From an uncultured SAR116 cluster alpha proteobacterium (lineage in GTDB: Bacteria > Pseudomonadota > Alphaproteobacteria > Puniceispirillales > Marisalimonadaceae): a stretch of DNA of 64,000 nucleotides. Location: NCBI GenBank assembly GCA_902558885.1, contig CACEFQ010000004.1, positions 1 through 64,000 of the forward strand, written 5' to 3'. Positions 17,453-26,680 of this stretch are shown in pieces; within the stretch, counting starts at the first letter, position 1, and each line of letters begins with the position of its first letter. The translations under genes were made by a program, and so were the position numbers. The notes beneath the pieces were generated by a model. That model was not told the origin of the DNA and made no database searches. It saw only the letters and a program-made list of their open reading frames with translations.

Positions 17453-18742
17453 TATAATTAAGATAATTGTCCCAAAAAAAACAAGTCCAATGGTGGCAAA
17501 CAAATTGGGTCCAAATACCAATTTTGAGATTGAGATTTTAAAATTTTCAGAACTTGTTAAAACAGAAAGAGATGTAAAACTTATTGCGGTACCCGCACAC
17601 CAACCAATAAGATGCGCTTGCATTAAAAAAGCGGCTTCCCAAACAGATAGTAAAGGACCAAATATAGATAAAATTGGAGCTGACGTAATTATTGGATGTA
17701 CACCAATTAAACTAAAACACCAAACTATAAAGGGTAATAAAATAATCATCATCCAAAATGGAAAATAATCACCTATATTACTGCTAACAAAATTTTGAAT
17801 CTCAACAGAATTAGTTAATATTGACCCTAAAAACATAGATACTGAAATTAGTAACATTTCATCTCCAGAGTTTTGTATCAAATTTTTTAAATTTTTGAAA
17901 ATGAAGTTTGATGTTTCTGGTCGTCTCAATATTTGAATAAACACTAAAATTGGGACTACAATTATTATTGCATTCAAAGCAGTCTTATTGAAGATTTGCC
18001 CAACAAACAATACAGATGTTGCTAAAATAAGTAATCTTGAAAATATTGGTTTAATACATGATAAAGAGTCAAAAAGATAATTTATTGTTAATTTCCCAAT
18101 AATTAATCTTATTGTTATAAGATTAAAGAGTGTTGCTATAATAATTCCAAACCCAATCCCTATCCATGCTGACATTTCAGGAAGATAAATTTGTCCAACA
18201 GCAAAACTAACAAAAAAAGGTGACCATAAAACCGCTGTGTTCATTCCACGAATTGACGCTTCACCGGCAGACTGCCTCAAACTAATTTTTGATTTTTTAG
18301 GAAGAACAGACGACAGCAGCGGGAAAGAACCAATATTAATTACACTGCCAAGAAAATGTGATGTAACTTGGAGCCCTGAAAGTATTTTTTTTGAATTTAA
18401 TTTTGATAGAAGTGATTGAGTGCTTTGAACTGATGGCATTGTGATAGCTGTGGCCCTTAAAATCCATAAACTTGGAAGAAAAGCAGAAAAAATAATAAAA
18501 AAGTTTCCAGCTTTTAGAATAATTTCTTTTGATGGAAAATTATCTAAAATTAAAAAAGTAAATAGAAACAAAAGAGAAATAATTATCTTAGTAGTGTTTT
18601 TTGAGAAAATAAACATCCAAAATAATAATAAAAAATATATGAATATTAGAAAAAATATATATCTTTCACCAAAATTTAGTCCGTAAATTATGGGTAAAAC
18701 AGCAATCCAACAAAAACATGTTAAAATTAATTTTAAGATCAT
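17435..18742 (-). CDS. Polytopic membrane protein, unidentified transporter
   Basis: 435 residues with about 11-12 hydrophobic segments. Two internal stretches look like re-entrant or discontinuous helices of ion-transporter-type proteins: 'GMNTAVLWSPFFVSFAVG' and 'SLIGVHPIITSAPILSIFGP', the latter followed by 'GWCAGTAISFTSLSVL'. I do not recognise a specific family. The general plan resembles the IT (ion transporter) superfamily. It is last in a run with thioesterase, VWA and MoxR genes, with only 6 bases to the thioesterase gene, so it may export or import something handled by those neighbours. Confidence 0.7.
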   Translation of the reverse strand: MILKLILTCFCWIAVLPIIYGLNFGERYIFFLIFIYFLLLFWMFIFSKNTTKIIISLLFLFTFLILDNFPSKEIILKAGNFFIIFSAFLPSLWILRATAITMPSVQSTQSLLSKLNSKKILSGLQVTSHFLGSVINIGSFPLLSSVLPKKSKISLRQSAGEASIRGMNTAVLWSPFFVSFAVGQIYLPEMSAWIGIGFGIIIATLFNLITIRLIIGKLTINYLFDSLSCIKPIFSRLLILATSVLFVGQIFNKTALNAIIIVVPILVFIQILRRPETSNFIFKNLKNLIQNSGDEMLLISVSMFLGSILTNSVEIQNFVSSNIGDYFPFWMMIILLPFIVWCFSLIGVHPIITSAPILSIFGPLLSVWEAAFLMQAHLIGWCAGTAISFTSLSVLTSSENFKISISKLVFGPNLFATIGLVFFGTIILIISNYFL

Positions 18743-18748
18743 TTTTTT

Positions 18749-19252
18749 CTACTTTTTTAATCCTATGGATTTTCCAAAAGCAGACGGTAGTGAGGCATTT
18801 TTATGAGCATTTTTTAATTTGAGAAGTTTTTCAAAAGCCCATGATGGATATTGCTCAGACTTACGTAATTTTAAATTTACATTTATTAAAACTTGTTCAA
18901 CAACTGCAATTACTTTTTCTTGAAGCTGCGAAAAAATTTCTAAACATAAGTGCATCTTTTTTTTATCGCAATCAACTACAAATAAGCGTACGTTAAATTT
19001 TTCATTTAATTTCATCTCACTTAAATAATGATAATGAGCTTGAACAACAAAAGGTCCCTGGGAATTTTCATAAGCATGAGTTTCTCCTATTCCAAGTAAA
19101 TCTTCTAAAAATATATCTAAGGATTTATCAAATGCTAGTGTATAATACGCAACGTTCATGTGACCATTATAATCCAACCACTCTTTTAAAACTTCCTGTT
19201 CAGGAAGAATAATTGGAGTTGAATATGGTTCATCAATTTTGTTGTCTTTCAT
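18749..19252 (-). CDS. Hotdog-fold thioesterase family protein
   Basis: 167 residues. The hotdog signature is 'EWLDYNGHMNVAYYTLAFD', in which the conserved Asp-x-x-G-H-x-N catalytic pattern of 4-hydroxybenzoyl-CoA-thioesterase-like enzymes is intact. 'HYHYLSEMKLNEKFNVRLFV' matches the central strand region. Related enzymes act on betainyl-CoA and similar acyl-CoAs; the substrate here is open. It is tightly spaced with the VWA gene upstream (21 bases) and the transporter downstream (6 bases). Confidence 0.8.
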   Translation of the reverse strand: MKDNKIDEPYSTPIILPEQEVLKEWLDYNGHMNVAYYTLAFDKSLDIFLEDLLGIGETHAYENSQGPFVVQAHYHYLSEMKLNEKFNVRLFVVDCDKKKMHLCLEIFSQLQEKVIAVVEQVLINVNLKLRKSEQYPSWAFEKLLKLKNAHKNASLPSAFGKSIGLKK

Positions 19253-19273
19253 TAATTAAATAACCTATTTGTT

Positions 19274-20464
19274 TTAATTTGTTTTTGATAAAATTTTAGT
19301 TGCTTCTTCTATTCCTTTTATGCTTAAAGGTACCATTCTATTTGAAAATATTTCTTTTATAATATGTGTAGATTGAGAATAATTCCAATGCTCCTTTTTT
19401 GTTGGATTAATCCAAACATTTGATGGCCACTGGGCAATAGCTCTTTCTAACCAAACTTGTCCTGTTTCTTGATTAAAATGTTCATTACCACCACCCTCTA
19501 CTAAAATTTCATATGGACTCATTGAAGCATCACCAACGAAGATACATTTGTATTCCTTACCATATGTCCTGAAAATTTCTGTTGTAGAAAATTGTTCTTT
19601 CCATCGTCTTACGTTACTTTTCCAAACACCTTCATATAGACAGTTATGAAAGTAAAAAAAGTTAAGGTTTTTGAAAACATTTTTTGCAGCTGAAAATAAA
19701 TTTTCTACTTGTTTAATGTAGTCATCCATAGAACCACCTACATCAAGAAAAAGTAATATTTTAATTGCATTTTCTCTTTCTTTTCTGGTTTTTATATCTA
19801 AATAACCATTTTTTGCAGTATGTGATATTGTATTATCTATATCTAACTCTTCATCAATAGCAGTTCTTGCCCATTGCCTTAATCTTTTTAATGCAACTTG
19901 CATTCCTCGTGTATCTAATTCTCTTGTATCATCAAAATCACGAAATACTCTTTTGTCCCATACTTTAACAGCTTTCCCCTGCCTTCTTGCATGTTGTCCA
20001 ATTCTAATTCCTTCTGGATTGTATCCATAAGCTCCAAAGGGTGATTTACCTGCTGTACCTATCCATTTATTACCACCTTGATGACGTTTTTTTTGTTCTT
20101 TTAGTCTTTGTTCAAGTGTTTTCATTAGTTCATCAAAACCACCTAAAGATTTTATCTCCTCAATTTCTTCTCTAGTAAAATGCTTATCTAACATTTTTTT
20201 AAGCCACTCTTTAGGGACACTAAGATGTTCAAGTATGTCCTCTAATTTCATGGTTTCAACACCCTTAAAATATTCACCAAATACAACATCAAATCGATCT
20301 ATTAATCTTTCGTCTTTGACAAGACTTGCTCTAGCCATGTAATAAAAATTTTCAGTGTTAAATTGTATAAAGTCTAATTTGATTGTATCTAGAAAAGTAA
20401 AAAATTCATTTAATGTAACTGGAATTCTGGCATCTTTTAATTTGAAAAAGAAATCTAGAAACAT
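19274..20464 (-). CDS. VWA domain protein, CoxE-like
   Basis: 396 residues. The C-terminal half is a von Willebrand A domain with the metal site written as 'LLFLDVGGSMDDYI', where glycine replaces the first serine of DxSxS, as is usual for the CoxE-like subgroup. 'CIFVGDASMSPYEI' supplies the later aspartate. It lies four bases after the MoxR-like ATPase gene. MoxR/VWA pairs act as chaperones that insert metal or activate partner enzymes; the client enzyme is not evident here. Confidence 0.85.
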   Translation of the reverse strand: MFLDFFFKLKDARIPVTLNEFFTFLDTIKLDFIQFNTENFYYMARASLVKDERLIDRFDVVFGEYFKGVETMKLEDILEHLSVPKEWLKKMLDKHFTREEIEEIKSLGGFDELMKTLEQRLKEQKKRHQGGNKWIGTAGKSPFGAYGYNPEGIRIGQHARRQGKAVKVWDKRVFRDFDDTRELDTRGMQVALKRLRQWARTAIDEELDIDNTISHTAKNGYLDIKTRKERENAIKILLFLDVGGSMDDYIKQVENLFSAAKNVFKNLNFFYFHNCLYEGVWKSNVRRWKEQFSTTEIFRTYGKEYKCIFVGDASMSPYEILVEGGGNEHFNQETGQVWLERAIAQWPSNVWINPTKKEHWNYSQSTHIIKEIFSNRMVPLSIKGIEEATKILSKTN

Positions 20465-20468
20465 TCTC

Positions 20469-21308
20469 CTATCTATTTCCTCTTGCCATGAAAGCTAACC
20501 TCTCAAACAAATGAATATCTTGTTCATTTTTAATGAGAGCGCCATGTAACTTAGGCAACAGATCCTTTCCATCACTTTTTAAATCTATAGGATTAATATC
20601 TTCAAGTAATAAAAGTTTAATCCAATCTAAGGCCTCTGAAGTTGATGGTTTTTTCTTTAATCCAGGAATTTCTCTAACTTCAAAAAATCTATGTAAGGCT
20701 GCTTCTAGTAATGATTTTTTAATTTCAGGAAAGTGTACTTGAACAATCTTTTTTAAGGTATCAATTTCAGGAAATTGAATGTAATGAAAAAAACATCGTC
20801 TTAAGAATGCCTCTGGAAGTTCTTTTTCATTATTAGATGTTATTATGACTATGGGTCTTTTTTTTGCTTTAACAATTTCATTAGTTTCATAAACAAAAAA
20901 TTCCATTTTATCTAACTCTTGAAGTAGGTCATTTGGAAATTCTATGTCTGCTTTATCAATCTCATCAATTAATAGTACTGATCTTTCTTTGGACTCAAAA
21001 GCATTCCAAATCTTACCTTTCTTTATGTAATTTCCAATATTTTCTATCTTCTTATCGCCTAGTTGGCTATCTCTGAGTCGACTAACAGCATCATATTCAT
21101 ATAATCCTTGCTGAGCTTTTGTTGTGGATTTTATATTCCATTCAATAATACCTAAACCTAGGCTGTCCGATACTTGTCTGGCCAATTCTGTTTTTCCAGT
21201 GCCTGGCTCACCTTTAATTAATAATGGTTTTTCAAGTAAAATTGCTGCATTTACTGCAACGTTCAAATCTTCTGTTGAAATATAATTCTGAGTTCCATTA
21301 AATTTCAT
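20469..21308 (-). CDS. MoxR-like AAA+ ATPase
   Basis: 279 residues. Walker A is 'LIKGEPGTGKTELARQ', Walker B 'SVLLIDEIDKAD', sensor 1 'IVIITSNNEKELPEAFLRRC'-type segment with the arginine finger region. Its C-terminal helical domain ends shortly after 'KPSTSEALDWIKLLL'. The size is typical for a MoxR ATPase. It is translated just ahead of the VWA protein and probably forms a working pair with it. The neighbouring methyltransferase gene is 25 bases upstream. Confidence 0.88.
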   Translation of the reverse strand: MKFNGTQNYISTEDLNVAVNAAILLEKPLLIKGEPGTGKTELARQVSDSLGLGIIEWNIKSTTKAQQGLYEYDAVSRLRDSQLGDKKIENIGNYIKKGKIWNAFESKERSVLLIDEIDKADIEFPNDLLQELDKMEFFVYETNEIVKAKKRPIVIITSNNEKELPEAFLRRCFFHYIQFPEIDTLKKIVQVHFPEIKKSLLEAALHRFFEVREIPGLKKKPSTSEALDWIKLLLLEDINPIDLKSDGKDLLPKLHGALIKNEQDIHLFERLAFMARGNR

Positions 21309-21333
21309 TCTTTATTAACTCCAACAACTTAAT

Positions 21334-22221
21334 CTATTTATTAAAAATTTCGTTTTTTAGTGCTTCTATATATTTGGGACCTACCTCACAACATCCTCCA
21401 ACTATAGAAGCATTATTTTTAATGTAACTCAATATTTCACCTGTAAATTTATTAATGTTTAAATCAGATCTTTTTTTAAGGATTGATACATCATTGTGAA
21501 TGTCTAGGTCATTTACTGTTACAAAAGCATTAGGTAAAGCACCATATGGTTTGGAAAAATTTTTCATAACTTTAATTGAAGAATGAATAGCTTCAGGTGG
21601 AGCACAATTTATTAAAAAAGAATCAATTTTTGAATTATTAAATTCTCTTAAAGCATCTTCTAAACGCTCTCCAGATCGTAATAAGGTTCCGTCTTCTTCT
21701 TTTACACAGAAACTCAACCAAACTTTTTTATCAGTAGTTAAAGCAGTTTCAGTTGCTATATAAGCTTCTTCAATTGAACAAACTGTCTCACAAATAAGTA
21801 TTTCTACATGTGGTTCTTGAATTTCTATTATTTTCTTATAAGTATCTTTTGCTTCATTCTGATCCACGCCTATAGTTGTCTTATAACTCATAACTAGTGG
21901 GGGTAAACAGCCAATAATTTTGATATCAGTTTCAACTGACGATGACTTTTTGGCCTCAATAGCCGCTTTAATTGCACTTTTTTGAAGAGGTATGAATAAT
22001 TCTTCCAGATTATATCTTTTTAACTTTTGTGGTGTGATACTATAAGAATTTAATGTTATTGCCTCTGCACCAGCTTTTATAAAATCTCTGTGCAAATCTA
22101 CAACTAAGTCATAATTATCAAGCATTACTCTAGCAGACCAAAGACCGTCAGGTTTGGTCTTGGATCTGTGGATTAATTCTTGCCCCATTCCTCCATCGAT
22201 TAAAGTTAAATTATTATTCAT
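21334..22221 (-). CDS. Homocysteine S-methyltransferase family protein
   Basis: 295 residues of the TIM-barrel zinc methyltransferase family (BHMT/MmuM/MetH N-terminal type). The start 'LIDGGMGQELIHR', the first zinc cysteine in 'SFLINCAPPEAI' and the paired zinc cysteines in 'SIVGGCCEVGPKYIEAL' are all present. It should move a methyl group from a donor such as betaine, S-methylmethionine or a related compound to homocysteine, making methionine. Donor identity is uncertain. Located between the efflux genes and the MoxR/VWA pair. Confidence 0.88.
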   Translation of the reverse strand: MNNNLTLIDGGMGQELIHRSKTKPDGLWSARVMLDNYDLVVDLHRDFIKAGAEAITLNSYSITPQKLKRYNLEELFIPLQKSAIKAAIEAKKSSSVETDIKIIGCLPPLVMSYKTTIGVDQNEAKDTYKKIIEIQEPHVEILICETVCSIEEAYIATETALTTDKKVWLSFCVKEEDGTLLRSGERLEDALREFNNSKIDSFLINCAPPEAIHSSIKVMKNFSKPYGALPNAFVTVNDLDIHNDVSILKKRSDLNINKFTGEILSYIKNNASIVGGCCEVGPKYIEALKNEIFNK

Positions 22222-22253
22222 ATTTCAGTTTCTCTTTTAAACATTTAAATATT

Positions 22254-23780
22254 CTACTTCTTTTTAATTTTAATTAAAAAAATCAATGGAATAGATAAAA
22301 AGCCAACCCAGGAGTATAATCTAAATGCATCTATATAACCAATCATTAAACTTTGTCTATTTAATTCGTTTGTTAATTTATAAATACTTAAATCATTTAA
22401 TGAATTCAAAACTCCATTAAAATTCATACCAAGGTTCCATATTGATACAGAAGAGCCAATTTCTTCAAAATTTATTTGACCCATATGTAACACGACTGCA
22501 ACGCTTACTGAAATAAAAAAACTTGACCCAATATTTCTTATTAAATGAAACATTGCAGTGGCTTCTCCGTGGAATTTATTCGACAAAGTTGCAAAGCAAA
22601 TGACGCTTACTGGTGGCCATGTTAAACCAACTCCAAGACCTTGAACTAAACTAGCCCAAACTATGTTTGAAAAGGTCATATTTATATCAAAGGTGGACAT
22701 ATAAAACCCTGATACTGCTTGAATACCAAAACCAAGAAATATAATAATTCTAGGATCAACACGCCCTGTAAAAGCAATAATTGCAAAACCAATAAATGTT
22801 CCTATACCCCTTACTCCTAATATTAGACCAATTACTGATTGAGGATATCCTCTGAGTTCCTGCAAAAGGGGTGGAAAAATAACCATAGGTACAAAATTTA
22901 ACATTCCAAAGAAAAATATTAGAATGAGCCCTACTGTATAGTTTCTATCTTTAAAAATACTCAAATTTATGAATGGTTTATTAGTAGTTAAGCTGTGAGC
23001 TAAAAATATATAAAAACCAAAAATTGCAATTCCACATTCAATAATTGTTTCTGTACTTTCAAACCAACTATTTCTTTCTCCTCTATCAAACATTATCTGT
23101 AATGCAGCAACACTAGATGCCAAAGCAAGGAAGCCAATCCAATCTAATTGCAGTCCACCCTCTGTAGGTCTTTTGGGAACAGTAGCCATCACAGCTAACA
23201 AAGCACACAAACCAAAGGGTACTAAGGTATAAAAAATCCATCTCCAATTAAGCAATTCTCCGAGGTATCCTCCAATCGTAGGTGCAATAACGGGGCCTAA
23301 TATTGTACCCATTCCCCAAATAGCCATAGCCACAGAAATTTGTCTTTTGGGAAACACTGCTAAAACAAGCGTTTGCGAAAGTGGTGGAAGTGGGGCTCCA
23401 AAAACTCCTTGTGCCACTCTTGCTATTACAATTTCTTCTAGTGAATTTGACATTCCACAAAATATTGAGGATATGATGAAACCTAATACACTAAAAAAAA
23501 GTATAGTCCGGATTTGCACTCTTGAAGACAACCAACCTGCAAAAGGAGTAAAAATTGCAGTAGCAACAATGTTTCCTGTTACAACCCAAGAAATTTGATC
23601 TTGTGTAGCACCCATAGCTCCTCTCATATCTGATAAAGCAATTGAAGCTATCGTAACATTCATAGCATAAAGCATTGTTACAAAGGTTGCTGTTCCTAGA
23701 ATGAACCATTTAAATGATGAATTGGACTCAGAAATTAAGGGTGACAATTTAGTCTCAAAATAATTTAAAAATATTAGCAA
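22254..23780 (-). CDS. emrB: DHA2-family MFS efflux transporter (EmrB-like)
   Basis: 508 residues with about 14 membrane segments. Motif A-like 'GWLSSRVQIRTILFFSVLGF' and motif C-like 'MGTILGPVIAPTIGGYLGE' are visible, plus 'DMRGAMGATQDQISWVVTGN' at the N-terminus, typical of EmrB/QacA. It overlaps the end of the membrane-fusion protein gene by 26 bases. With that protein it should form a tripartite pump for hydrophobic compounds; an outer-membrane TolC is not in the window. MarR-type control upstream is expected. Confidence 0.9.
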   Translation of the reverse strand: MLIFLNYFETKLSPLISESNSSFKWFILGTATFVTMLYAMNVTIASIALSDMRGAMGATQDQISWVVTGNIVATAIFTPFAGWLSSRVQIRTILFFSVLGFIISSIFCGMSNSLEEIVIARVAQGVFGAPLPPLSQTLVLAVFPKRQISVAMAIWGMGTILGPVIAPTIGGYLGELLNWRWIFYTLVPFGLCALLAVMATVPKRPTEGGLQLDWIGFLALASSVAALQIMFDRGERNSWFESTETIIECGIAIFGFYIFLAHSLTTNKPFINLSIFKDRNYTVGLILIFFFGMLNFVPMVIFPPLLQELRGYPQSVIGLILGVRGIGTFIGFAIIAFTGRVDPRIIIFLGFGIQAVSGFYMSTFDINMTFSNIVWASLVQGLGVGLTWPPVSVICFATLSNKFHGEATAMFHLIRNIGSSFFISVSVAVVLHMGQINFEEIGSSVSIWNLGMNFNGVLNSLNDLSIYKLTNELNRQSLMIGYIDAFRLYSWVGFLSIPLIFLIKIKKK

Positions 23781-25020
23781 AAGGTTTTATTATTATTGGA
23801 ATATCATTTTTATAATCAGTATCTATTGTTACTGAAACAGACATACCAACACGAAGATCTTTTTTATTTTTATTTTTATTTTCTTTTTCATCGTAATTAT
23901 CAATCAAGTTACCTATTGTTAATTTCACAGGAATTCTTTGGACAACTTTTACCCAATTTCCTGAAGAGTTTTGCGGAGGCAAAATAGAAAACTCTGCACC
24001 AGTAGCTGGACTAATACTCTGCACACTAGCTTTCCAAGTACTATCTGGAAAAGCATCTGGGATAAAAAAAGCTGATTGTCCCTCTTTTATGTTAGTTAAA
24101 TCAGTTTCTTTTAAATTAGCTTCTAACCAAGAGTTTTTTTCGTCCACTATAGCGAAAAGTATTTTCCCAATATCTATATATTCACCCTCTTCTAAGTTTA
24201 ACATAGCAATAATACCATCTTGTTTAGCAAAAACATTTGCTTGTTCGATATCAAATTTAATGTGATTTAATTTGCTCAAATGCTTTAGATAAAGAGGATG
24301 TTCAGAAGGTTTAATATTTTTATTACCATTTAATGTTGTTAAGATAGTTTTAAGTTTATCTTGGCTAATTTTTAATTTTTGTTTTGAAGATAAATAGGAA
24401 TGTTTGATTTTTTCTAGATCATTGTTTAAGTCAACATATTTTAAATTATTAAGAGCAGAGTTAAATAAATACTTTGCTTCATCCAGTTTACTTTTAAGAC
24501 CTACTCCTTTTTCAACTAGATTTTTAATCCTGTTGAGTTCTAATTTTTGGTATTCAACCTTTTCTTTCGCTAATTTTATTTCAATATCTACAATGCTCTT
24601 AACTCTTTTTAATTCAGAAGAATAAAATCTAATTTCTTCTCTAGCTAATTTTACTTCTTCTTTCGCTTCGTTGTATTTTGATTTCCTATTTTCAATTTCT
24701 TTTATTATATTTATCAGATTTTGTTTTTGGAAACTTAAGTTTAATTCAAGTTTTTTAGTATCGATTTTAAAAAGTCTTTCTCCTTTAGATACTCTTTGGT
24801 TGTCTTTGACAAAAACTTTCTCAATCCTACCAGAAACCTGAGATTGAACTGAAATAATTGGGGCTTTTATATAAGCATTTTCTGTAGTTATATAACGTCC
24901 TAAAGAATAAAAATAACCAAGAGTAATTAAAACAATAAAAGTTGGTAATAAAATCAATAAGATAAATCTTATCAACTTATTATTTTCTAATATTTTCTCA
25001 TTATTTAATTCTTCAGGCAT
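23755..25020 (-). CDS. emrA: HlyD/EmrA-family membrane fusion protein
   Basis: 421 residues. One N-terminal membrane helix (about 19-41) is followed by 'ENAYIKAPIISVQSQVSGRI' (lipoyl half), a long coiled coil rich in K/E/L (about 85-230), the second lipoyl half 'FAKQDGIIAMLNLEEGEYID', and the barrel domain with 'NSWLEANLKETDLTNIKEGQ'. This is the EmrA layout, although the coiled coil is long. It lies 17 bases after the MarR gene and overlaps the pump gene. Confidence 0.9.
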   Translation of the reverse strand: MPEELNNEKILENNKLIRFILLILLPTFIVLITLGYFYSLGRYITTENAYIKAPIISVQSQVSGRIEKVFVKDNQRVSKGERLFKIDTKKLELNLSFQKQNLINIIKEIENRKSKYNEAKEEVKLAREEIRFYSSELKRVKSIVDIEIKLAKEKVEYQKLELNRIKNLVEKGVGLKSKLDEAKYLFNSALNNLKYVDLNNDLEKIKHSYLSSKQKLKISQDKLKTILTTLNGNKNIKPSEHPLYLKHLSKLNHIKFDIEQANVFAKQDGIIAMLNLEEGEYIDIGKILFAIVDEKNSWLEANLKETDLTNIKEGQSAFFIPDAFPDSTWKASVQSISPATGAEFSILPPQNSSGNWVKVVQRIPVKLTIGNLIDNYDEKENKNKNKKDLRVGMSVSVTIDTDYKNDIPIIIKPFANIFKLF

Positions 25021-25037
25021 TTAAAATTTCCTTATCA

Positions 25038-25472
25038 TTATATTTTAGAAGTTAAATCTTTTTTAAGTATCTGAAGTAAGTCTCTTAACTTATTGAGATC
25101 ATCACTTCCTAATATTGACAAAGAGTCTTTTCTGTAAGTAGCGGCTTTGACTCTCATAGAAGATATAAGAGGTTTTATTTTCTTCGATAAATATATATTT
25201 TTTATCCTACGATCTTTACTTTCAATTTTTCTTTCAACCCATCCCTTTAATTCCATTCGATCCAAAAGTCTGCTTAATGGAGCCTTTTCCATATCCATGA
25301 GAGTTGCAAGTTCTGACTGATTAATACCATCTTTAAAATAGAGATAAGTTAAAAGCCACCATTGAGATCTAGTAAGACCTATAGAAGCCATTTGACGATC
25401 ATATAAAACACGCAGTAGTCGTGCTACATCATGAATTAACAAACCAATATTATCTTCAAATGTTTCTTTCAA
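25038..25472 (-). CDS. MarR family transcriptional regulator
   Basis: 144 residues with a winged helix-turn-helix: 'LTRSQWWLLTYLYFKDGINQ' then 'SELATLMDMEKAPLSRLLDR' (recognition helix) and the wing 'GWVERKIESKDRRIKNIYL'. The start is TTG at 25472; an in-frame stop lies a few codons upstream, and 'aagg' is 8 bases before it. It is first in the marR-emrA-emrB unit and should repress the pump through the palindromic operator directly upstream. Confidence 0.9.
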   Translation of the reverse strand: MKETFEDNIGLLIHDVARLLRVLYDRQMASIGLTRSQWWLLTYLYFKDGINQSELATLMDMEKAPLSRLLDRMELKGWVERKIESKDRRIKNIYLSKKIKPLISSMRVKAATYRKDSLSILGSDDLNKLRDLLQILKKDLTSKI

Positions 25473-25481
25473 AAATGCACC

Positions 25482-25517
25482 TTAACTAAATAGTTTACTA
25501 GGAAACTATTTAGTTAA
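25482..25517 (-). promoter_or_regulatory. Palindromic operator upstream of marR
   Basis: A perfect 15-bp inverted repeat: ttaactaaatagttt (25482-25496), spacer actagg (25497-25502), then aaactatttagttaa (25503-25517). Each arm also contains its own small palindrome AACTA-aa-TAGTT. The element ends 10 bases before the marR start codon. A -35-like TTGACT lies at 25533-25538 on the minus strand, with the -10 position falling in the distal arm. Binding here would block RNA polymerase. It is most likely the autoregulatory site of the MarR protein. Confidence 0.85.
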
Positions 25518-25545
25518 CATATTTAATAATTTAGTCAAATATAAA

Positions 25546-26121
25546 TTATAAGTTATCTAAATTTTTTCTAAATTTAGATTTTTCTTCAGAAGCATTCCAA
25601 TTTCTGGAATATTTAGGAGGACTTGATTTATTAACCTTTAATAGTATGAAAGCTGGACCAATACAATTATCAAGAATTTTTTTCCCTTCTAATAATTTGT
25701 CCTCTGTTACTATAGTTTTAGTAATAGGAAAGCCACACGCCTTTGCAATCATATCTAAATTTACTCCTAAACCTGTATGAGATGTCTGGCCACCTGTTTC
25801 CAAATATAACGCATTGTCAACACAAACAATAACAAGATTCTTAGGTTTAATAGATGCAATTGTTGCTAGACAACCCATAGACATTAAAATATCACCATCA
25901 CCCGAAACACAAAGAACTCTATCATTGGGTCTTGATAGAGCAAGACCAAGAGCCGTTGGCAACGCACCTCCCATGGCACCCCCAAATAAAAAAGTATTTG
26001 GACTTTCTTTAGTTAAAAAACCAATATCCTTTGCTGGCCCTGCCAAACCTGAAATAATAAGATATCTCTTATGATTGCCAATCAAAATTGGAATTGCATT
26101 TTTTCTATCTAATAAATCCAT
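25546..26121 (-). CDS. TPP-dependent decarboxylase, beta (TPP-binding) subunit, ComE-like
   Basis: 191 residues. The TPP/Mg motif is 'VSGDGDILMSMGCLATIA' with the asparagine about 25 residues later in 'VIVCVDNALYLETGGQ'. 'FGGAMGGALPTALGLAL' precedes it. This is the C-terminal half of phosphonopyruvate/sulfopyruvate decarboxylases as a separate subunit. It lies 15 bases after the alpha gene. Substrate may be sulfopyruvate, phosphonopyruvate or another 2-oxoacid; no other sulfonate or phosphonate gene in the window decides it. Confidence 0.82.
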   Translation of the reverse strand: MDLLDRKNAIPILIGNHKRYLIISGLAGPAKDIGFLTKESPNTFLFGGAMGGALPTALGLALSRPNDRVLCVSGDGDILMSMGCLATIASIKPKNLVIVCVDNALYLETGGQTSHTGLGVNLDMIAKACGFPITKTIVTEDKLLEGKKILDNCIGPAFILLKVNKSSPPKYSRNWNASEEKSKFRKNLDNL

Positions 26122-26136
26122 TTTTTATAATTTTTA

Positions 26137-26640
26137 CTAAAAAATCTTAGCTCCGATTAATTTTTGTGAAAGCAAAACAGCTACAGATCTATCTGACTTA
26201 AATACCATTGTCAAAGCTGCTTTTATTGTACTTTCAACATCTTCTTCTTTTTCAATTTTAATACAACTTACCCCCATAGAATTTAATGTTGGTATTACTG
26301 CTTCGCCCATTGCAAACTGCCAAGGATTTCCTTCACCAAATTCACCTCTCATTGTTATTATAGTAAAAAAAGGAAACTGACCGTGTTTAATTAATGATAA
26401 TTGATTAATACAATTTCCAACACCACTACTTTGCATTAACAAAACAGCTTTAGATCCTCCTAAGTAAGAGCCAGCAGCAATACCTATGCCCTCTTCTTCT
26501 GATGTTAAAGGGATTGCTGTGACTGAATTATCTTTTGTTGCATTATCTATTAATATTTTATGTCCAGCATCAGGTACATAACTAAATAGTTTAATTCCAT
26601 CATTTTTTAATAATTTATAAAGTTTATCTTGCCAGCTCAT
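26137..26640 (-). CDS. TPP-dependent decarboxylase, alpha (PYR domain) subunit, ComD-like
   Basis: About 167 residues from ATG 26640 (MSWQDKLYKLLKNDG). The pyrimidine-domain glutamate is in 'IPLTSEEEGIGIAAGSYLGG', and 'SSGVGNCINQL' and 'MRGEFGEGNPWQFAMG' match ComD/phosphonopyruvate decarboxylase alpha chains. An upstream ATG at 26706 would add 22 hydrophobic residues overlapping the formate dehydrogenase gene; I reject it because the family begins at the MSWQ position. It works as a heteromer with the following beta subunit in the cytoplasm. Confidence 0.8.
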   Translation of the reverse strand: MSWQDKLYKLLKNDGIKLFSYVPDAGHKILIDNATKDNSVTAIPLTSEEEGIGIAAGSYLGGSKAVLLMQSSGVGNCINQLSLIKHGQFPFFTIITMRGEFGEGNPWQFAMGEAVIPTLNSMGVSCIKIEKEEDVESTIKAALTMVFKSDRSVAVLLSQKLIGAKIF

Positions 26641-26680
26641 TTTTTTATTTAATATTAAATCAGAAAATAAGTATATTAAA

